NCBI GenBank assembly: GCA_036160575.1
Contig: JAYYDT010000030.1
Coordinates: 1 to 53,344, forward strand
DNA length: 53,344 bases
DNA from: TMED26 sp002694075
GTDB taxonomy: Bacteria; Pseudomonadota; Alphaproteobacteria; Thalassobaculales; Thalassobaculaceae
Direction of reading: 5' to 3'
This document shows positions 42,002 to 50,585 of this stretch, one piece after another (positions within the stretch are counted from its first letter, which is position 1; each line of letters starts with the position of its first letter). The notes beneath the pieces are model-generated. The model worked only from the letters and a program-made list of their open reading frames with translations. It was not told the origin of the DNA and ran no database searches. The translations under genes were made by a program, and so were the position numbers.

Positions 42002-42361
42002 CTATTCGTCCAGCAGAACGCGGTCAATTTCATCCATGGTCGGCGGTTTATAAACCGAGGCGAAATCGGCGGCTTTGCGTGTCAAGGCCTCGAGATCGCC
42101 AGTGTTGATAAGTTCCAGCGTGTCGATCTGGCTGAACGAGCCACCAGCCATCGTCACCAGTTCGCTGATCGCCATTTGCTCCTTGTCGCCGTCGGCCAGG
42201 ATGACGATCTCGCTGGAGGACAGGGAGAAGAAAATTTCGCGCACCTCGATGCCCACGGCGTCGGCCAACTCGCGGTAGGCGCCGGCCCGGTCGCTAGGGG
42301 ATTCCAACATGCCTTTGAAAGCCTCCGCCGTGTATTTAGCTTTGATTAAATAGGTGCCCAT
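42002..42361 (-). CDS. GYD domain protein
   Basis: A 119-aa protein of the GYD family of small dimeric ferredoxin-like proteins. It starts MGTYLIKAKYTAEAFKGML, with REIFFSLSSSEIVILADGDKEQMAI in the middle, and ends VYKPPTMDEIDRVLLDE. Function unknown. The frame is open to 42403, but ATG 42361 gives the usual N-terminus. Confidence 0.88.
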   Translation of the reverse strand: MGTYLIKAKYTAEAFKGMLESPSDRAGAYRELADAVGIEVREIFFSLSSSEIVILADGDKEQMAISELVTMAGGSFSQIDTLELINTGDLEALTRKAADFASVYKPPTMDEIDRVLLDE

Positions 42362-42454
42362 GCCCACCGCCTTTTTTGAAATCGTCGCAAAATGCCGGAC
42401 CATCCTATACGCTAAAGGGCCGATTGGTCATCGCGCGTGGCGAAGGGGACGGCC

Positions 42455-43831
42455 ATGATCGAAATCCAGCACGAGGGATACCGCCCGACTTTGTGGGAGC
42501 GGGTCGCCGCCGCGCCGCATCCGTCGCGCTCCTTTCAAGCGTCCTTATGGCACGCCACCGCGCCGCCGCCGCCGGCGAGCGCCCCCCTGACCGGCGCCGC
42601 CAGCACCGACGTGGCGATTGTCGGCGGCGGTTATTTGGGGTTGTCGACAGCTCTGCATTTGGCCGAAGCGGGGGTCGCCGTCACCGTGTTGGAAGCCGAT
42701 GAACCGGGTTTCGGCGCTTCCGGCCGCAACACCGGTTTCGTGGTGCCGAATTTGTTGACCGGGCTCGACCCCGCCGGCATGCGCGCCGCGCTCGGCGCCG
42801 AACACGGCGATCTTTTGTGCCGCATGGTCGGCGGTGGCGCCGATTTGGTGTTCGATTTGATCCGCCGCCACGGCATGGATGCCCAAGCCCGCCAAACCGG
42901 CTGGCTTCAGCCGATCCATACCCCCGAGAAACGGGCGTGGTTGGACGACCGGGTCGCGCAATGGCGGGGCCTTGGCCAGGAAGTGCGCCTGCTGGACCGT
43001 GACGAGGCGGTGTATGAAACCGGTTCGCCTTCCTATCACGGGGCGTTTTTCGACCCCTCGGGCGGGCATCTCAATCCCTTGGCCTACTGCCGCGGTCTGG
43101 CCGCCGCCGCCATCGCCGCCGGCGCGGCGCTGCATACCACCAGCCGAGTGCGACATGTGGCCCGAGGCGCGGGGGGATGGCGGGTGACCACCGATGGCGG
43201 CGAATTGACCGCCAAGCGTCTGCTCTTGACCACCAATGTGACTGGGGGCGGTGTCGCGCCGGCCGCCGAAAATACGCAAATTCCAATCACCTTGTTTCAG
43301 GTCGCGACCCAGCCATTGGATCCGGCGCTACGGGAGACCGTGTTGCCCCATGACCGCTGTTCGGCCGATACCCGCAAAGATTTGATCGCCTATCGATGGT
43401 CCTCGGACAATCGCTTGGTGACCGGTGGCCTGTTGGCCAACCCGTTTGGCTCCGTGGCGCGCGGCCGCCACCATCACTTGGACCGGTTGCGGGCGTTGTT
43501 GCCGCAATTGCCGGAATTAACCGCCGATTACGCCTGGCAGGGGCGGCTTGGCGCGGCCAAGGATTTCTTGCCGCGGTTGATGACCCTTGGTCCAAACGGC
43601 TGGTCGGCCAATGCCTGTAATGGGCGCGGCATGGCGATGACCACCGCCTTTGGGCGCGCCCTCGCGCGCTGGCTGGCCGGCGGCGCCAACGACCGTTTGC
43701 CGGTGCCGGTGACCAAACCCGATCCGGTGCCAACGCCGGCGCTCAGCTCGCTGGCTATTTCGGCCTGGCTGCCGTTCAACCGCTGGGCCGACCGGCGGGC
43801 GTTGGCGCGGGCCCGACGCGCCGGCCAATGA
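42455..43831 (+). CDS. FAD-dependent amine oxidase-type protein (DAO family, PuuB-like)
   Basis: A 458-aa flavoprotein with the Rossmann motif VAIVGGGYLGLSTALHLAEAGVAVTVLEAD, then GFGASGRNTGFVVPNL, typical of gamma-glutamylputrescine oxidase and other DAO-family enzymes. The substrate domain contains DPSGGHLNPLAYCRGLAAAAI and the C-terminus NGRGMAMTTAFGRALARWL. A primary or methylated amine is the likely substrate. ATG 42455 has GAAGGGG upstream; a GTG at 42437 is in frame. The DMSP-lyase-like gene follows after 27 bp. Confidence 0.88.
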   Translation: MIEIQHEGYRPTLWERVAAAPHPSRSFQASLWHATAPPPPASAPLTGAASTDVAIVGGGYLGLSTALHLAEAGVAVTVLEADEPGFGASGRNTGFVVPNLLTGLDPAGMRAALGAEHGDLLCRMVGGGADLVFDLIRRHGMDAQARQTGWLQPIHTPEKRAWLDDRVAQWRGLGQEVRLLDRDEAVYETGSPSYHGAFFDPSGGHLNPLAYCRGLAAAAIAAGAALHTTSRVRHVARGAGGWRVTTDGGELTAKRLLLTTNVTGGGVAPAAENTQIPITLFQVATQPLDPALRETVLPHDRCSADTRKDLIAYRWSSDNRLVTGGLLANPFGSVARGRHHHLDRLRALLPQLPELTADYAWQGRLGAAKDFLPRLMTLGPNGWSANACNGRGMAMTTAFGRALARWLAGGANDRLPVPVTKPDPVPTPALSSLAISAWLPFNRWADRRALARARRAGQ

Positions 43832-43858
43832 ACCGGCCGATAACCAAGTGAGCGGGCG

Positions 43859-44482
43859 ATGACCTGGCTGTCTGATGGTGACTTGGCGGCGGTGGTCGCG
43901 GCCCACCGCGCCCAAACCGTCGGCCAAATTGTCGGCGTGGCCGCCATGGGCGGCGTTTTGGCGGCGTTTTTCGCGCGCTGCCATGGCGCCTTGGCGGTGG
44001 CGGGCGAAAACCGTTCGGCGTCACGGGCCGAACCGGCCCCGCCGGTGACCGATCAGATCCCGGCGGCGGCGGCGGCGGCGCGCGGCACGGATGATCCCGG
44101 GCTGATCGCCCTGGTCGACGCTTTCGCGGCGCTGGCCGACCGCCTGACCTGGCGTCGCCGCGAAGGGCTCGCCGGCGCGGCCGATTTCGCCGACGGCCAC
44201 GCCAACGCCGATCTCATCGGCCCCGCCGGTCTGGCCGACCACGACCAGGTGCGCTTGGGCGTCAGCTTGGTGGCGCCGGGGGTGACTTATCCCAATCACA
44301 ACCACCCGCCCGAAGAAGGTTATCTGGTGCTCAGCGGCGGCGCCTGGCGCCAAGGCGACGGGCCGTGGATGGACCGCGGGCCCGGTCAAACCGTGCATAA
44401 CGTACCGCATATTGTGCACGCCATGCGGGCCGGGCGGGAGGCGCCGTTGCTGGCCTTGTGGATGTTGTGGCTCGGCGCCTAG
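43859..44482 (+). CDS. Cupin of the DMSP lyase family (DddL/DddQ/DddW-like)
   Basis: The family cleaves DMSP to DMS and acrylate using a metal in a cupin barrel. The 207-aa product has the metal/substrate motif YPNHNHPPEEGYLVLSGGAW (His147, His149, Glu153, Tyr155), followed by the second cupin motif HNVPHIVHAMRAGREAPLLALWMLW (a His among His180, 184 and 187). Order and spacing are like DddQ-type enzymes, where His-x3-5-His, Glu/Tyr and a later His bind the metal. I recognise the family, not the exact member; other substrates are possible. It lies 27 bp after the FAD enzyme. Confidence 0.78.
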   Translation: MTWLSDGDLAAVVAAHRAQTVGQIVGVAAMGGVLAAFFARCHGALAVAGENRSASRAEPAPPVTDQIPAAAAAARGTDDPGLIALVDAFAALADRLTWRRREGLAGAADFADGHANADLIGPAGLADHDQVRLGVSLVAPGVTYPNHNHPPEEGYLVLSGGAWRQGDGPWMDRGPGQTVHNVPHIVHAMRAGREAPLLALWMLWLGA

Positions 44483-44509
44483 CGCGCGGCCCCATTCCTA
44501 GCTGCCAGG

Positions 44510-45325
44510 TTACAGCGGTGCCGCGTCCTGGTTGGCGTCCAGGTGGCGGCGCAGTAAGGGGTTGAACTGGCCGGGAAGCTCGACATTCGAGAAATGGCGT
44601 TGGCCGGCGATCACGTCCAGGCGGGCGCCGGCGATGCGGTCGCGCATGGCCTCGGCGTGATCGACCGGGGTCACCGGATCGTCGCCGGCGGCGATAATCG
44701 CCGTCGGACATTGAACCTTATGCAGGCGGTCGCGGTAGGCCAGCTCGGCGACCGCCGAAGTGCCGCCAAGATAGCCCTCCAGTGGGGTCGCCTCGAAGAC
44801 TTCTTGGATCAATCGGTAGTCCGGTCCGCCGGCGTCGACGAAAGGGTCGGTGAACCAGATCCGCTTGGTCATCTCCCACACCGGCGCCATGCCGCTTTGG
44901 CGGACCACCGCCTGGCGTTCGGCGACCCAGTCGCGGTAACCTTGGTTGGCCTGCGAGGTGGTGTTGCACAGGCACAAGCTGGCGATCCGGCTCGGATGGT
45001 TGATCGCCAGGCCCTGGCCGATCATGCCGCCGGTCGAAATGCCGATCCAGTGGACTCGGGGAAGCTCGAGGGCGGTCATCACCCCGACCGCGTCGTCTTC
45101 GAATTCGGTGAGGCTGTAAGGGCCGGGCGGCGCCGCGCTGCCACCATGGCCGCGCCAATCATAGCGCAGCAGGCGATAGCGGTCGGCCAGGGCCGCCACC
45201 TGCCGGTCCCAGATGCGCAGGCTGGTGCCCATGGCGTGGGCCATCATCGCCACCGGCGCGCCGACCGGGCCGTCCCAGCGATAGGCGAAGTTGAGCCCAC
45301 CGACCGTGACCGTTTGGGTTTCCAT
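44510..45325 (-). CDS. Alpha/beta hydrolase (3-oxoadipate enol-lactonase-like)
   Basis: A 271-aa hydrolase. The nucleophile elbow is GISTGGMIGQGLA (Ser after GI), with the oxyanion region MAHAMGTSLRIW, a YDWRGHGGSAAP loop, an acid residue around AAGDDPVTPVDHAEAM and the catalytic His in GQRHFSNVELP. The sequence resembles PcaD/CatD lactonases, but no other beta-ketoadipate gene is near. ATG 45325 has GAGG upstream; ATG 45340 overlaps the upstream stop by ATGA. Both genes are likely cotranscribed. Confidence 0.85.
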   Translation of the reverse strand: METQTVTVGGLNFAYRWDGPVGAPVAMMAHAMGTSLRIWDRQVAALADRYRLLRYDWRGHGGSAAPPGPYSLTEFEDDAVGVMTALELPRVHWIGISTGGMIGQGLAINHPSRIASLCLCNTTSQANQGYRDWVAERQAVVRQSGMAPVWEMTKRIWFTDPFVDAGGPDYRLIQEVFEATPLEGYLGGTSAVAELAYRDRLHKVQCPTAIIAAGDDPVTPVDHAEAMRDRIAGARLDVIAGQRHFSNVELPGQFNPLLRRHLDANQDAAPL

Positions 45326-45336
45326 GTCGTCCCGCC

Positions 45337-46365
45337 TCATAGCGGCCCATCCGGGCCATGGTATCGCACCAAGACCTTGCCAAAAAACTTACCCGCCAGC
45401 ATGTCGCCAAGGGCATCGGGCGTGTTCTCGAACCCGTCGACGAGGTGGTGACCGGCGCGGATTTTACCGGCCTGACACAGCGCCAGCATGCGTTCGCGCG
45501 CGAAGGCCCAACGTTCCGGATAGGAATAGCGCGAAAAGCCATAGACCACCGCCTCGCGCGCCCATAGCTGGCGCATATTGACCGGGTCGCTGGCCGGGGT
45601 CGGCGAATTGTTCGAGGCGGTGCGCCCGACGATCAACACCCGCGCATGTTTGGCGAGATTCTCGAAAACCTGGTCGGTGATCGGCCCGCCGGTGGTGTCG
45701 AAGACCTGGTGGGCGCCGTCGGGCAGGGCCGTCGCCAGAGCCTTCGCGAAATCGTCGGCCCGATGATCCAGGCAGCGGTCGGCGCCGAGGGTGTTTTCCA
45801 CATAAGCGCATTTTTCGGCGCCACCGGCGATGCCGATCACCGTCATGCCGGCGAGCTTGCCCAATTGCACCGCGTAACCGCCGACCGCACCGGCCGCCGA
45901 GGTCACCACCATGGTCTGTCCCGGTATCGTTCGGCCATAAAGATCGAGCGCGGTATAGGCGGTCAGGCCGGGCGAGCTGAGCGCGGTCAGCCACAGGGTC
46001 GGGTCGTCCAAACCGTCGACCGCTTGCAAGTCGTTCGGGCGCGCCTCGGCCCGGCGGCGCCAACCCAGCCGGCCGGTCACGGTCTGGCCCAGGTCGAAAC
46101 CGGCCGCCGGCAGTGGTCCCCGTTCGATCACCGTGCCGAGCATGTCGCAGTCGATCAGTTCGCCAATCTCAAACGGCGTGGTGTAGTTCTTAAAGTCCTT
46201 CATGCGCTGGCCCTGCCAGGGCGATAGCGCGACATAATCGACGCGCACGCGCACTTCGTCGTCGCGCAACGGTTGGTCGGGACAGGTTTCGATGGTGATA
46301 TGTTCGCGCCCCGGCAGGTCGACCGGTCGGCGCGCCAGGATCATGCGCTGATTGTCCCCGCTCAT
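45337..46365 (-). CDS. NADP-dependent MDR oxidoreductase (CurA/prostaglandin-reductase type)
   Basis: A 342-aa zinc-free medium-chain reductase that reduces C=C bonds of enones with NADPH. Features are VRVDYVALSPWQGQRMKDFKNYTTPFEIGELIDCDMLGTVIER at the N-terminus, the nucleotide loop VVTSAAGAVGGYAVQLGKLAGMTVIGIAGG, and the C-terminal FARERMLALCQAGKIRAGHHLVDGFENTPDALGDMLAGKFFGKVLVR. It could act on acrylate-derived products in a DMSP context, but it is nearer to the LTB4DH group than to AcuI. It overlaps the alpha/beta hydrolase by ATGA if that starts at 45340. Confidence 0.88.
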   Translation of the reverse strand: MSGDNQRMILARRPVDLPGREHITIETCPDQPLRDDEVRVRVDYVALSPWQGQRMKDFKNYTTPFEIGELIDCDMLGTVIERGPLPAAGFDLGQTVTGRLGWRRRAEARPNDLQAVDGLDDPTLWLTALSSPGLTAYTALDLYGRTIPGQTMVVTSAAGAVGGYAVQLGKLAGMTVIGIAGGAEKCAYVENTLGADRCLDHRADDFAKALATALPDGAHQVFDTTGGPITDQVFENLAKHARVLIVGRTASNNSPTPASDPVNMRQLWAREAVVYGFSRYSYPERWAFARERMLALCQAGKIRAGHHLVDGFENTPDALGDMLAGKFFGKVLVRYHGPDGPL

Positions 46366-46561
46366 AACGCCGCCATCACTTGGCGGCGGGAAACGCAGGG
46401 CGCCGCCGCCGACGTCATGGCTGGCCAGCCCAAGCGGGCGAGGTGGCGCGAAGGCGGGGATAGACCCATGTCGGTAACATCCTGGTAAGAAAGGCCCGGT
46501 ACTATCGCTCGCCGGCGGCGGGGGATCAACCGGGCCGCCGGTGACCATTGGCCGCGTGCGG

Positions 46562-47362
46562 TCATGGCACTTGTCGCCAATCGATCAGATGCCAAAAAAT
46601 TGTCGCCAACTCGGTTTCCAGGCGCAGGCGCACGGGCACCCAAAAATCCGGTCCGGCGGCTTTGGCCACCCAGATCTCCACCTCCGGCGGCGGTTGATCC
46701 TCGCCGAACCAGGATTTCTTATAGCCGCCGGCGAGCACCTCATAGGTCAGCAGGCAGCGCTCGGCGGCGCCATCAAAGGGCGCGTGGCGCGAACCTTTGA
46801 GCGTCGCCGGCCCGAGATAGCGAAGGGTCCAATCGGTGCGCGCCTTGCCATTGTAAATCGGCAAGGTGGTGGCGCAGGCTTCCGCCACCGCCGGTTTGCT
46901 GGCGGCCATCGCCAGGGCGGCCAAGGGGTTAACCCCGGTGCGGCGAAGGGCCGGCGGCACCGGGTCGCGATCCTCAATCGGGACCGGCGGGCGCACATCC
47001 TCCTCAAGGGCGCCATCGGCCGCCCGCGCCAGGCTGATCCGCCGGCGATCGCCGCGGTAGACCGACGTCTGATTGTATTGATTCGCGCGCCATGGCCGGT
47101 CGGTGGCGCCGTGGCCGTCGACGCGGGCCTGGAACGGGAACATCCAGTCGAGAAAGCCGCTGGAGCGCGCATCGCTGGTGATGTGATAGCGCGCGCCGGT
47201 GATGTCGACGCGAGCGGTCACGCGCACCGCCTCCAGGCCGCCATAATAGGCGACATAGTCGAGCTCGGTAGCGGCCGTCGCCGGCCTGGCGAGCGCCGCC
47301 GCAATGATCGCGCCGCCAGCGAGGATGCCGCGGCGGACCGTGGCCAGAGGTTTCGTGGTCAT
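46562..47362 (-). CDS. Exported DUF3108 protein
   Basis: A 266-aa periplasmic protein with a signal peptide (hydrophobic core about residues 12-25, ends ATAA). The DUF3108 fold is seen as LDYVAYYGGLEAVRVTARVDITGARYHITSDARSSGFLDWMFPFQARVDGHGA and a C-terminal AAGPDFWVPVRLRLETELATIFWHLIDW. Function unknown. ATG 47362 has GGAG at good distance; longer in-frame starts to 47524 are less likely. It is divergent from the flavin oxidoreductase gene. Confidence 0.88.
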   Translation of the reverse strand: MTTKPLATVRRGILAGGAIIAAALARPATAATELDYVAYYGGLEAVRVTARVDITGARYHITSDARSSGFLDWMFPFQARVDGHGATDRPWRANQYNQTSVYRGDRRRISLARAADGALEEDVRPPVPIEDRDPVPPALRRTGVNPLAALAMAASKPAVAEACATTLPIYNGKARTDWTLRYLGPATLKGSRHAPFDGAAERCLLTYEVLAGGYKKSWFGEDQPPPEVEIWVAKAAGPDFWVPVRLRLETELATIFWHLIDWRQVP

Positions 47363-47522
47363 CTTCGCTCGCTCCATCGCGGCCCGTTGTTTGCCGTTAA
47401 GTGTGCCGAAAGGTTCGCCCCATATATGGCGTCGGGGATGGATTTTGACAGGGATTAGAATTTCCGTCTCAATGCGCGCCGGCGTTCTGGCGCCGAGGAT
47501 TTCCACGGGAGGGACGGAGACC

Positions 47523-48686
47523 ATGGCCGCCGCACTTTTTCAACCGCTTTCGCTGCGGGGCTTGACCCTCGCCAACCGTGTGGTCATCGCGCCGATGTGC
47601 CAATACAGCGCCGAGGCCGGCCTGCCCACCGACTGGCATTTGATCCACCTGGGCGGCCTGTCGATGGCCGGTAGCGGGCTTTTGATCATCGAGGCGGTGG
47701 GGGTTGAGCCGCGCGGCCGCATCACCCCGCAATGCCTGGGGCTCTACGACGATGAAACCGAGGCCGCCTTGAAACGTGTGGTCGACGCCTGTCACGCCCA
47801 TGGCAACACGCCGCTCGCCGTGCAATTGGGCCATGCCGGCCGCAAGGCTTCCTGTCACGCGCCGCAGAACGGCGGCAAACCGCTGGCCGCGGCGGAGGGC
47901 GCGTGGCCAACCATCGGGCCGTCGGCGCTGCCTTTCGCCGAGGGCTGGCACACGCCGACCGAAATGACCCGCGCCGATATGGACGATGTCGTCGCCGCCC
48001 ATGTGCAAGCCACCGAACGGGCCGAGCGCATCGGTTTCGCGGCGGTCGAATTACATGGCGCCCATGGCTATTTGATCAGCTCGTTCTTGTCGCCGCTGGC
48101 CAACCGGCGGACCGACGCCTATGGCGGCGACCGCGCCGGGCGCATGCGTTTCCCCTTGGAAGTCTTCGCCGCCATGCGCGCCGCCTGGCCGGCCGACAAG
48201 CCGATGGGCGTGCGCCTCAACGGCACCGATTGGGACGAGGCCGGCCTGGCCGGTGATGACGCCGTCGCCTTCGCCCGCGCGCTGAAAGACCTTGGCTGCG
48301 ATTTCTTCGATGTCTCGGGCGGCGGCAACTCGATGGTGCGCCCGCCGCTTAAGCCCGGCTATCAAGCGCCCTTCGCCGAGGCCGTCAAACAGGCCACCGG
48401 CGTGCCGACCATGGCCGTCGGCATGATCCGCGAGCCGCATATCGCCGAGGAATTGGTCGCCGGCGGCCAATGCGACATGGTCGCCATCGCCCGCGGCTTT
48501 TTATACGAGCCGCGCTGGACCTGGCGGGCGGCCCATGAACTGGATGGCGAGGCGGCCTATCCGCATCAATATCAACGCGCCAATCCCAAGCTGTGGCCGC
48601 AAGCCTTCGCCGACGCCGAGGAGGACCCGACGGTCACCTGGGTGCCGGGCGCCGCGCCGCATATCATGGTGCCGAAACGCCCCTGA
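47523..48686 (+). CDS. NADH:flavin oxidoreductase (old yellow enzyme, YqjM class)
   Basis: An FMN enzyme that reduces activated C=C bonds. The 387-aa TIM barrel has LANRVVIAPMCQYSAEAG (with the Cys that defines the thermophilic-like/YqjM class), QLGHAGRKAS, the GFAAVELHGAHGYLISSFLSPLANRRTDAYGGDRAGRMRFPLEV core, MGVRLNGTDWDEAGL, and the C-terminal VAIARGFLYEPRW. GGGAGG precedes ATG. It is upstream of the DddP-like gene in the same direction. Confidence 0.95.
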   Translation: MAAALFQPLSLRGLTLANRVVIAPMCQYSAEAGLPTDWHLIHLGGLSMAGSGLLIIEAVGVEPRGRITPQCLGLYDDETEAALKRVVDACHAHGNTPLAVQLGHAGRKASCHAPQNGGKPLAAAEGAWPTIGPSALPFAEGWHTPTEMTRADMDDVVAAHVQATERAERIGFAAVELHGAHGYLISSFLSPLANRRTDAYGGDRAGRMRFPLEVFAAMRAAWPADKPMGVRLNGTDWDEAGLAGDDAVAFARALKDLGCDFFDVSGGGNSMVRPPLKPGYQAPFAEAVKQATGVPTMAVGMIREPHIAEELVAGGQCDMVAIARGFLYEPRWTWRAAHELDGEAAYPHQYQRANPKLWPQAFADAEEDPTVTWVPGAAPHIMVPKRP

Positions 48687-48840
48687 CGGGGGCGGCGGAC
48701 CGATCCTGATTGAAAAATTGGAGCCAGGCCCGGCAATATCTCTTAATTCTCGTCGTTCCTAAGATAACAGGACGGCGGCGGGCAAGAATATGCCGTGCGC
48801 TTTCCCCAATATGTTGAAAAACAATAAGGGGAGAGGGCCG

Positions 48841-50202
48841 ATGACCATGCCCGCCACACCCGCGGCGGCCGCGCCGCCACTATCGCCCGCCGGCGCCCAG
48901 ACGCCGCCCGGCTGGCGCCGCAAAATTGGCGCCGGCCCGCCGCGCGGCGGCGTTACCGCCGGCCAATTCGTCGATCTTGGCCCCGACGCCAAAACCGCCG
49001 CCGAATGGGCCTTGCGTGGATTAACGCCGCCCGATCTGGCGGCGCTGCGGGCTTATCGTTTGGCGCGGGTGCGTGAACAATTGGCGGCGCGCGATTGTGG
49101 CGCCATCCTGCTGTGCGATCCGCTCAACATCCGTTACGCCTGTGACGCTAGCAATATGCAGGTGTGGTGCGCCCATAACGCCGTGCGCTATCTGTTTCTG
49201 CCGCTCGACGGCCCCTTGGTGTTATTCGTATTCCACAGCAGCCGCCATCTCGCCGCCGGCCTGGACCTGATCGCCGAGGTGCGCCCGGCGATTTCCTGGA
49301 ATTACATGCACGGCGGCGAGGCGCTGGCGACCAAGGCCCGCCGCTGGGCCGCCGAGATCGTCGATTTGATGGTCGCCCATGGCGGCAATCGCCGTTTGGC
49401 GGTCGACCGGGTCAATCCGGAGGGGGCGGCGGCGCTCGGCGAATTGGGGCTCAGCCTGCACAACGGCGAGGCGGTGATGGAATTGGCACGCGTCGTCAAG
49501 GGGGCGCCGGAAATCGCCGCCATGCGCTGCGCCCTGGCCGCCTGCGAGGCGGCGATGGCCGAGATGCAGGCGGCCCTGGCGCCGGGCGTCACCGAGATCG
49601 AGCTGTGGTCCCACTTGCACGCCGGCAATATCAAACGCGGTGGCGAGTGGATCGAGACGCGCCTGCTGACTTCGGGCGCGCGCACCAATCCCTGGCTCCA
49701 GGAATGCGGCAGCCGCCAAATCCAGGCCGGCGATCTGGTCGCCTTCGACACCGATTTGATCGGCCCCTATGGCTATTGCGCCGATATCTCGCGCACCTGG
49801 CTGTGCGGCGACCGGCCGGCCAGCGGCACCCAGCGCGACCTTTTCGCGGTCGCCCGCCAGCATATCGATGAAAACCGGGCGCTCCTCAAACCCGGCGTGC
49901 ATTTGCGCGAACTGACCGAGAAATCCGACCGCCTGCCCGAGGCTTATCGCGCCCATCGCTATCCGGTGGTGATGCATGGCGTCGGGCTGTGCGACGAATA
50001 TCCCATCGTGGTCTATCCCGAGGACGCCGAGCACGCCGTTTATGACGCGGTGCTGGCGCCGGGCATGGTGCTTTGTGTGGAAGCCTATGTCGGCGCCGAA
50101 GGCGGCGGCGAGGGCGTGAAATTGGAAGAACAGGTGTTGATCACCGACACCGGCAGCGAGACCTTGTCACACTATCCCTTCGACCCGGCGCTTGACAGGT
50201 GA
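48841..50202 (+). CDS. dddP: DddP-type DMSP lyase (M24 fold)
   Basis: DddP cleaves DMSP to DMS and acrylate using an iron in a creatinase/M24 fold. The 453-aa protein has the DddP-type block ENIKRGGEWIETRL-like (KRGGEWIETRLLTSGARTNPW) and MHGVGLCDEYP. Residues equal to those described for Ruegeria lacuscaerulensis DddP, each shifted by +8, are all present: metal ligands Asp303, Asp305, Asp315, His379, Glu414, Glu429, and Tyr374 and the proposed catalytic base Asp385. This pattern is far beyond ordinary M24 peptidases. ATG 48841 has GGGGAGAGG upstream; ATG 48790 and 48811 lie upstream in frame. No gene downstream shares the direction. Confidence 0.93.
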   Translation: MTMPATPAAAAPPLSPAGAQTPPGWRRKIGAGPPRGGVTAGQFVDLGPDAKTAAEWALRGLTPPDLAALRAYRLARVREQLAARDCGAILLCDPLNIRYACDASNMQVWCAHNAVRYLFLPLDGPLVLFVFHSSRHLAAGLDLIAEVRPAISWNYMHGGEALATKARRWAAEIVDLMVAHGGNRRLAVDRVNPEGAAALGELGLSLHNGEAVMELARVVKGAPEIAAMRCALAACEAAMAEMQAALAPGVTEIELWSHLHAGNIKRGGEWIETRLLTSGARTNPWLQECGSRQIQAGDLVAFDTDLIGPYGYCADISRTWLCGDRPASGTQRDLFAVARQHIDENRALLKPGVHLRELTEKSDRLPEAYRAHRYPVVMHGVGLCDEYPIVVYPEDAEHAVYDAVLAPGMVLCVEAYVGAEGGGEGVKLEEQVLITDTGSETLSHYPFDPALDR

Positions 50203-50207
50203 GGGGA

Positions 50208-50585
50208 TCAGACCGCCGGCCGCGGCCAGGCGGGGTCGCGAAACTCCTGAATCTCGAAGCGGTAGCCGGCCGGATCGCGGAAAAACGCCGAATAGACATT
50301 GAATTTCTCGCTCAGCGCCGGCGGGCCGTCGAAGGCGACGCCGCGGGCCCGCCAATCGCCATAGACCCGGTCGACGTCATCGACCACGAAGGTATAGGTG
50401 ACGCCCGGGTCGTCCGGCACCGGCCGGTTGCGGCAGACGCCGAGAAAACTGTCGCCGGTGACGCGGTAGATATGGCAATGGTCGTCCTGGTTCAGCACCA
50501 GGTCGAGGCCGATCACCTCGCGCAGGAAGGCTGAGCTGGCGGCCAGATCGCGGGTGTAGATGAAGGTCACTTGTTGCTGGATCAC
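50208..50585 (-). CDS. VOC/glyoxalase-type protein
   Basis: A 125-aa protein starting at GTG with GAGG upstream. It has the VOC pattern: VTFIYTRDLAASSAFLREVIGLDLVLNQDD, then TYTFVVDDVDRVYGDWRARGVAFDG, and FFRDPAGYRFEIQEF with the metal Glu. The substrate is unknown. The frame continues upstream to 50765 with residues that resemble right-edge genes, but these are remnants. Confidence 0.88.
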   Translation of the reverse strand: MIQQQVTFIYTRDLAASSAFLREVIGLDLVLNQDDHCHIYRVTGDSFLGVCRNRPVPDDPGVTYTFVVDDVDRVYGDWRARGVAFDGPPALSEKFNVYSAFFRDPAGYRFEIQEFRDPAWPRPAV

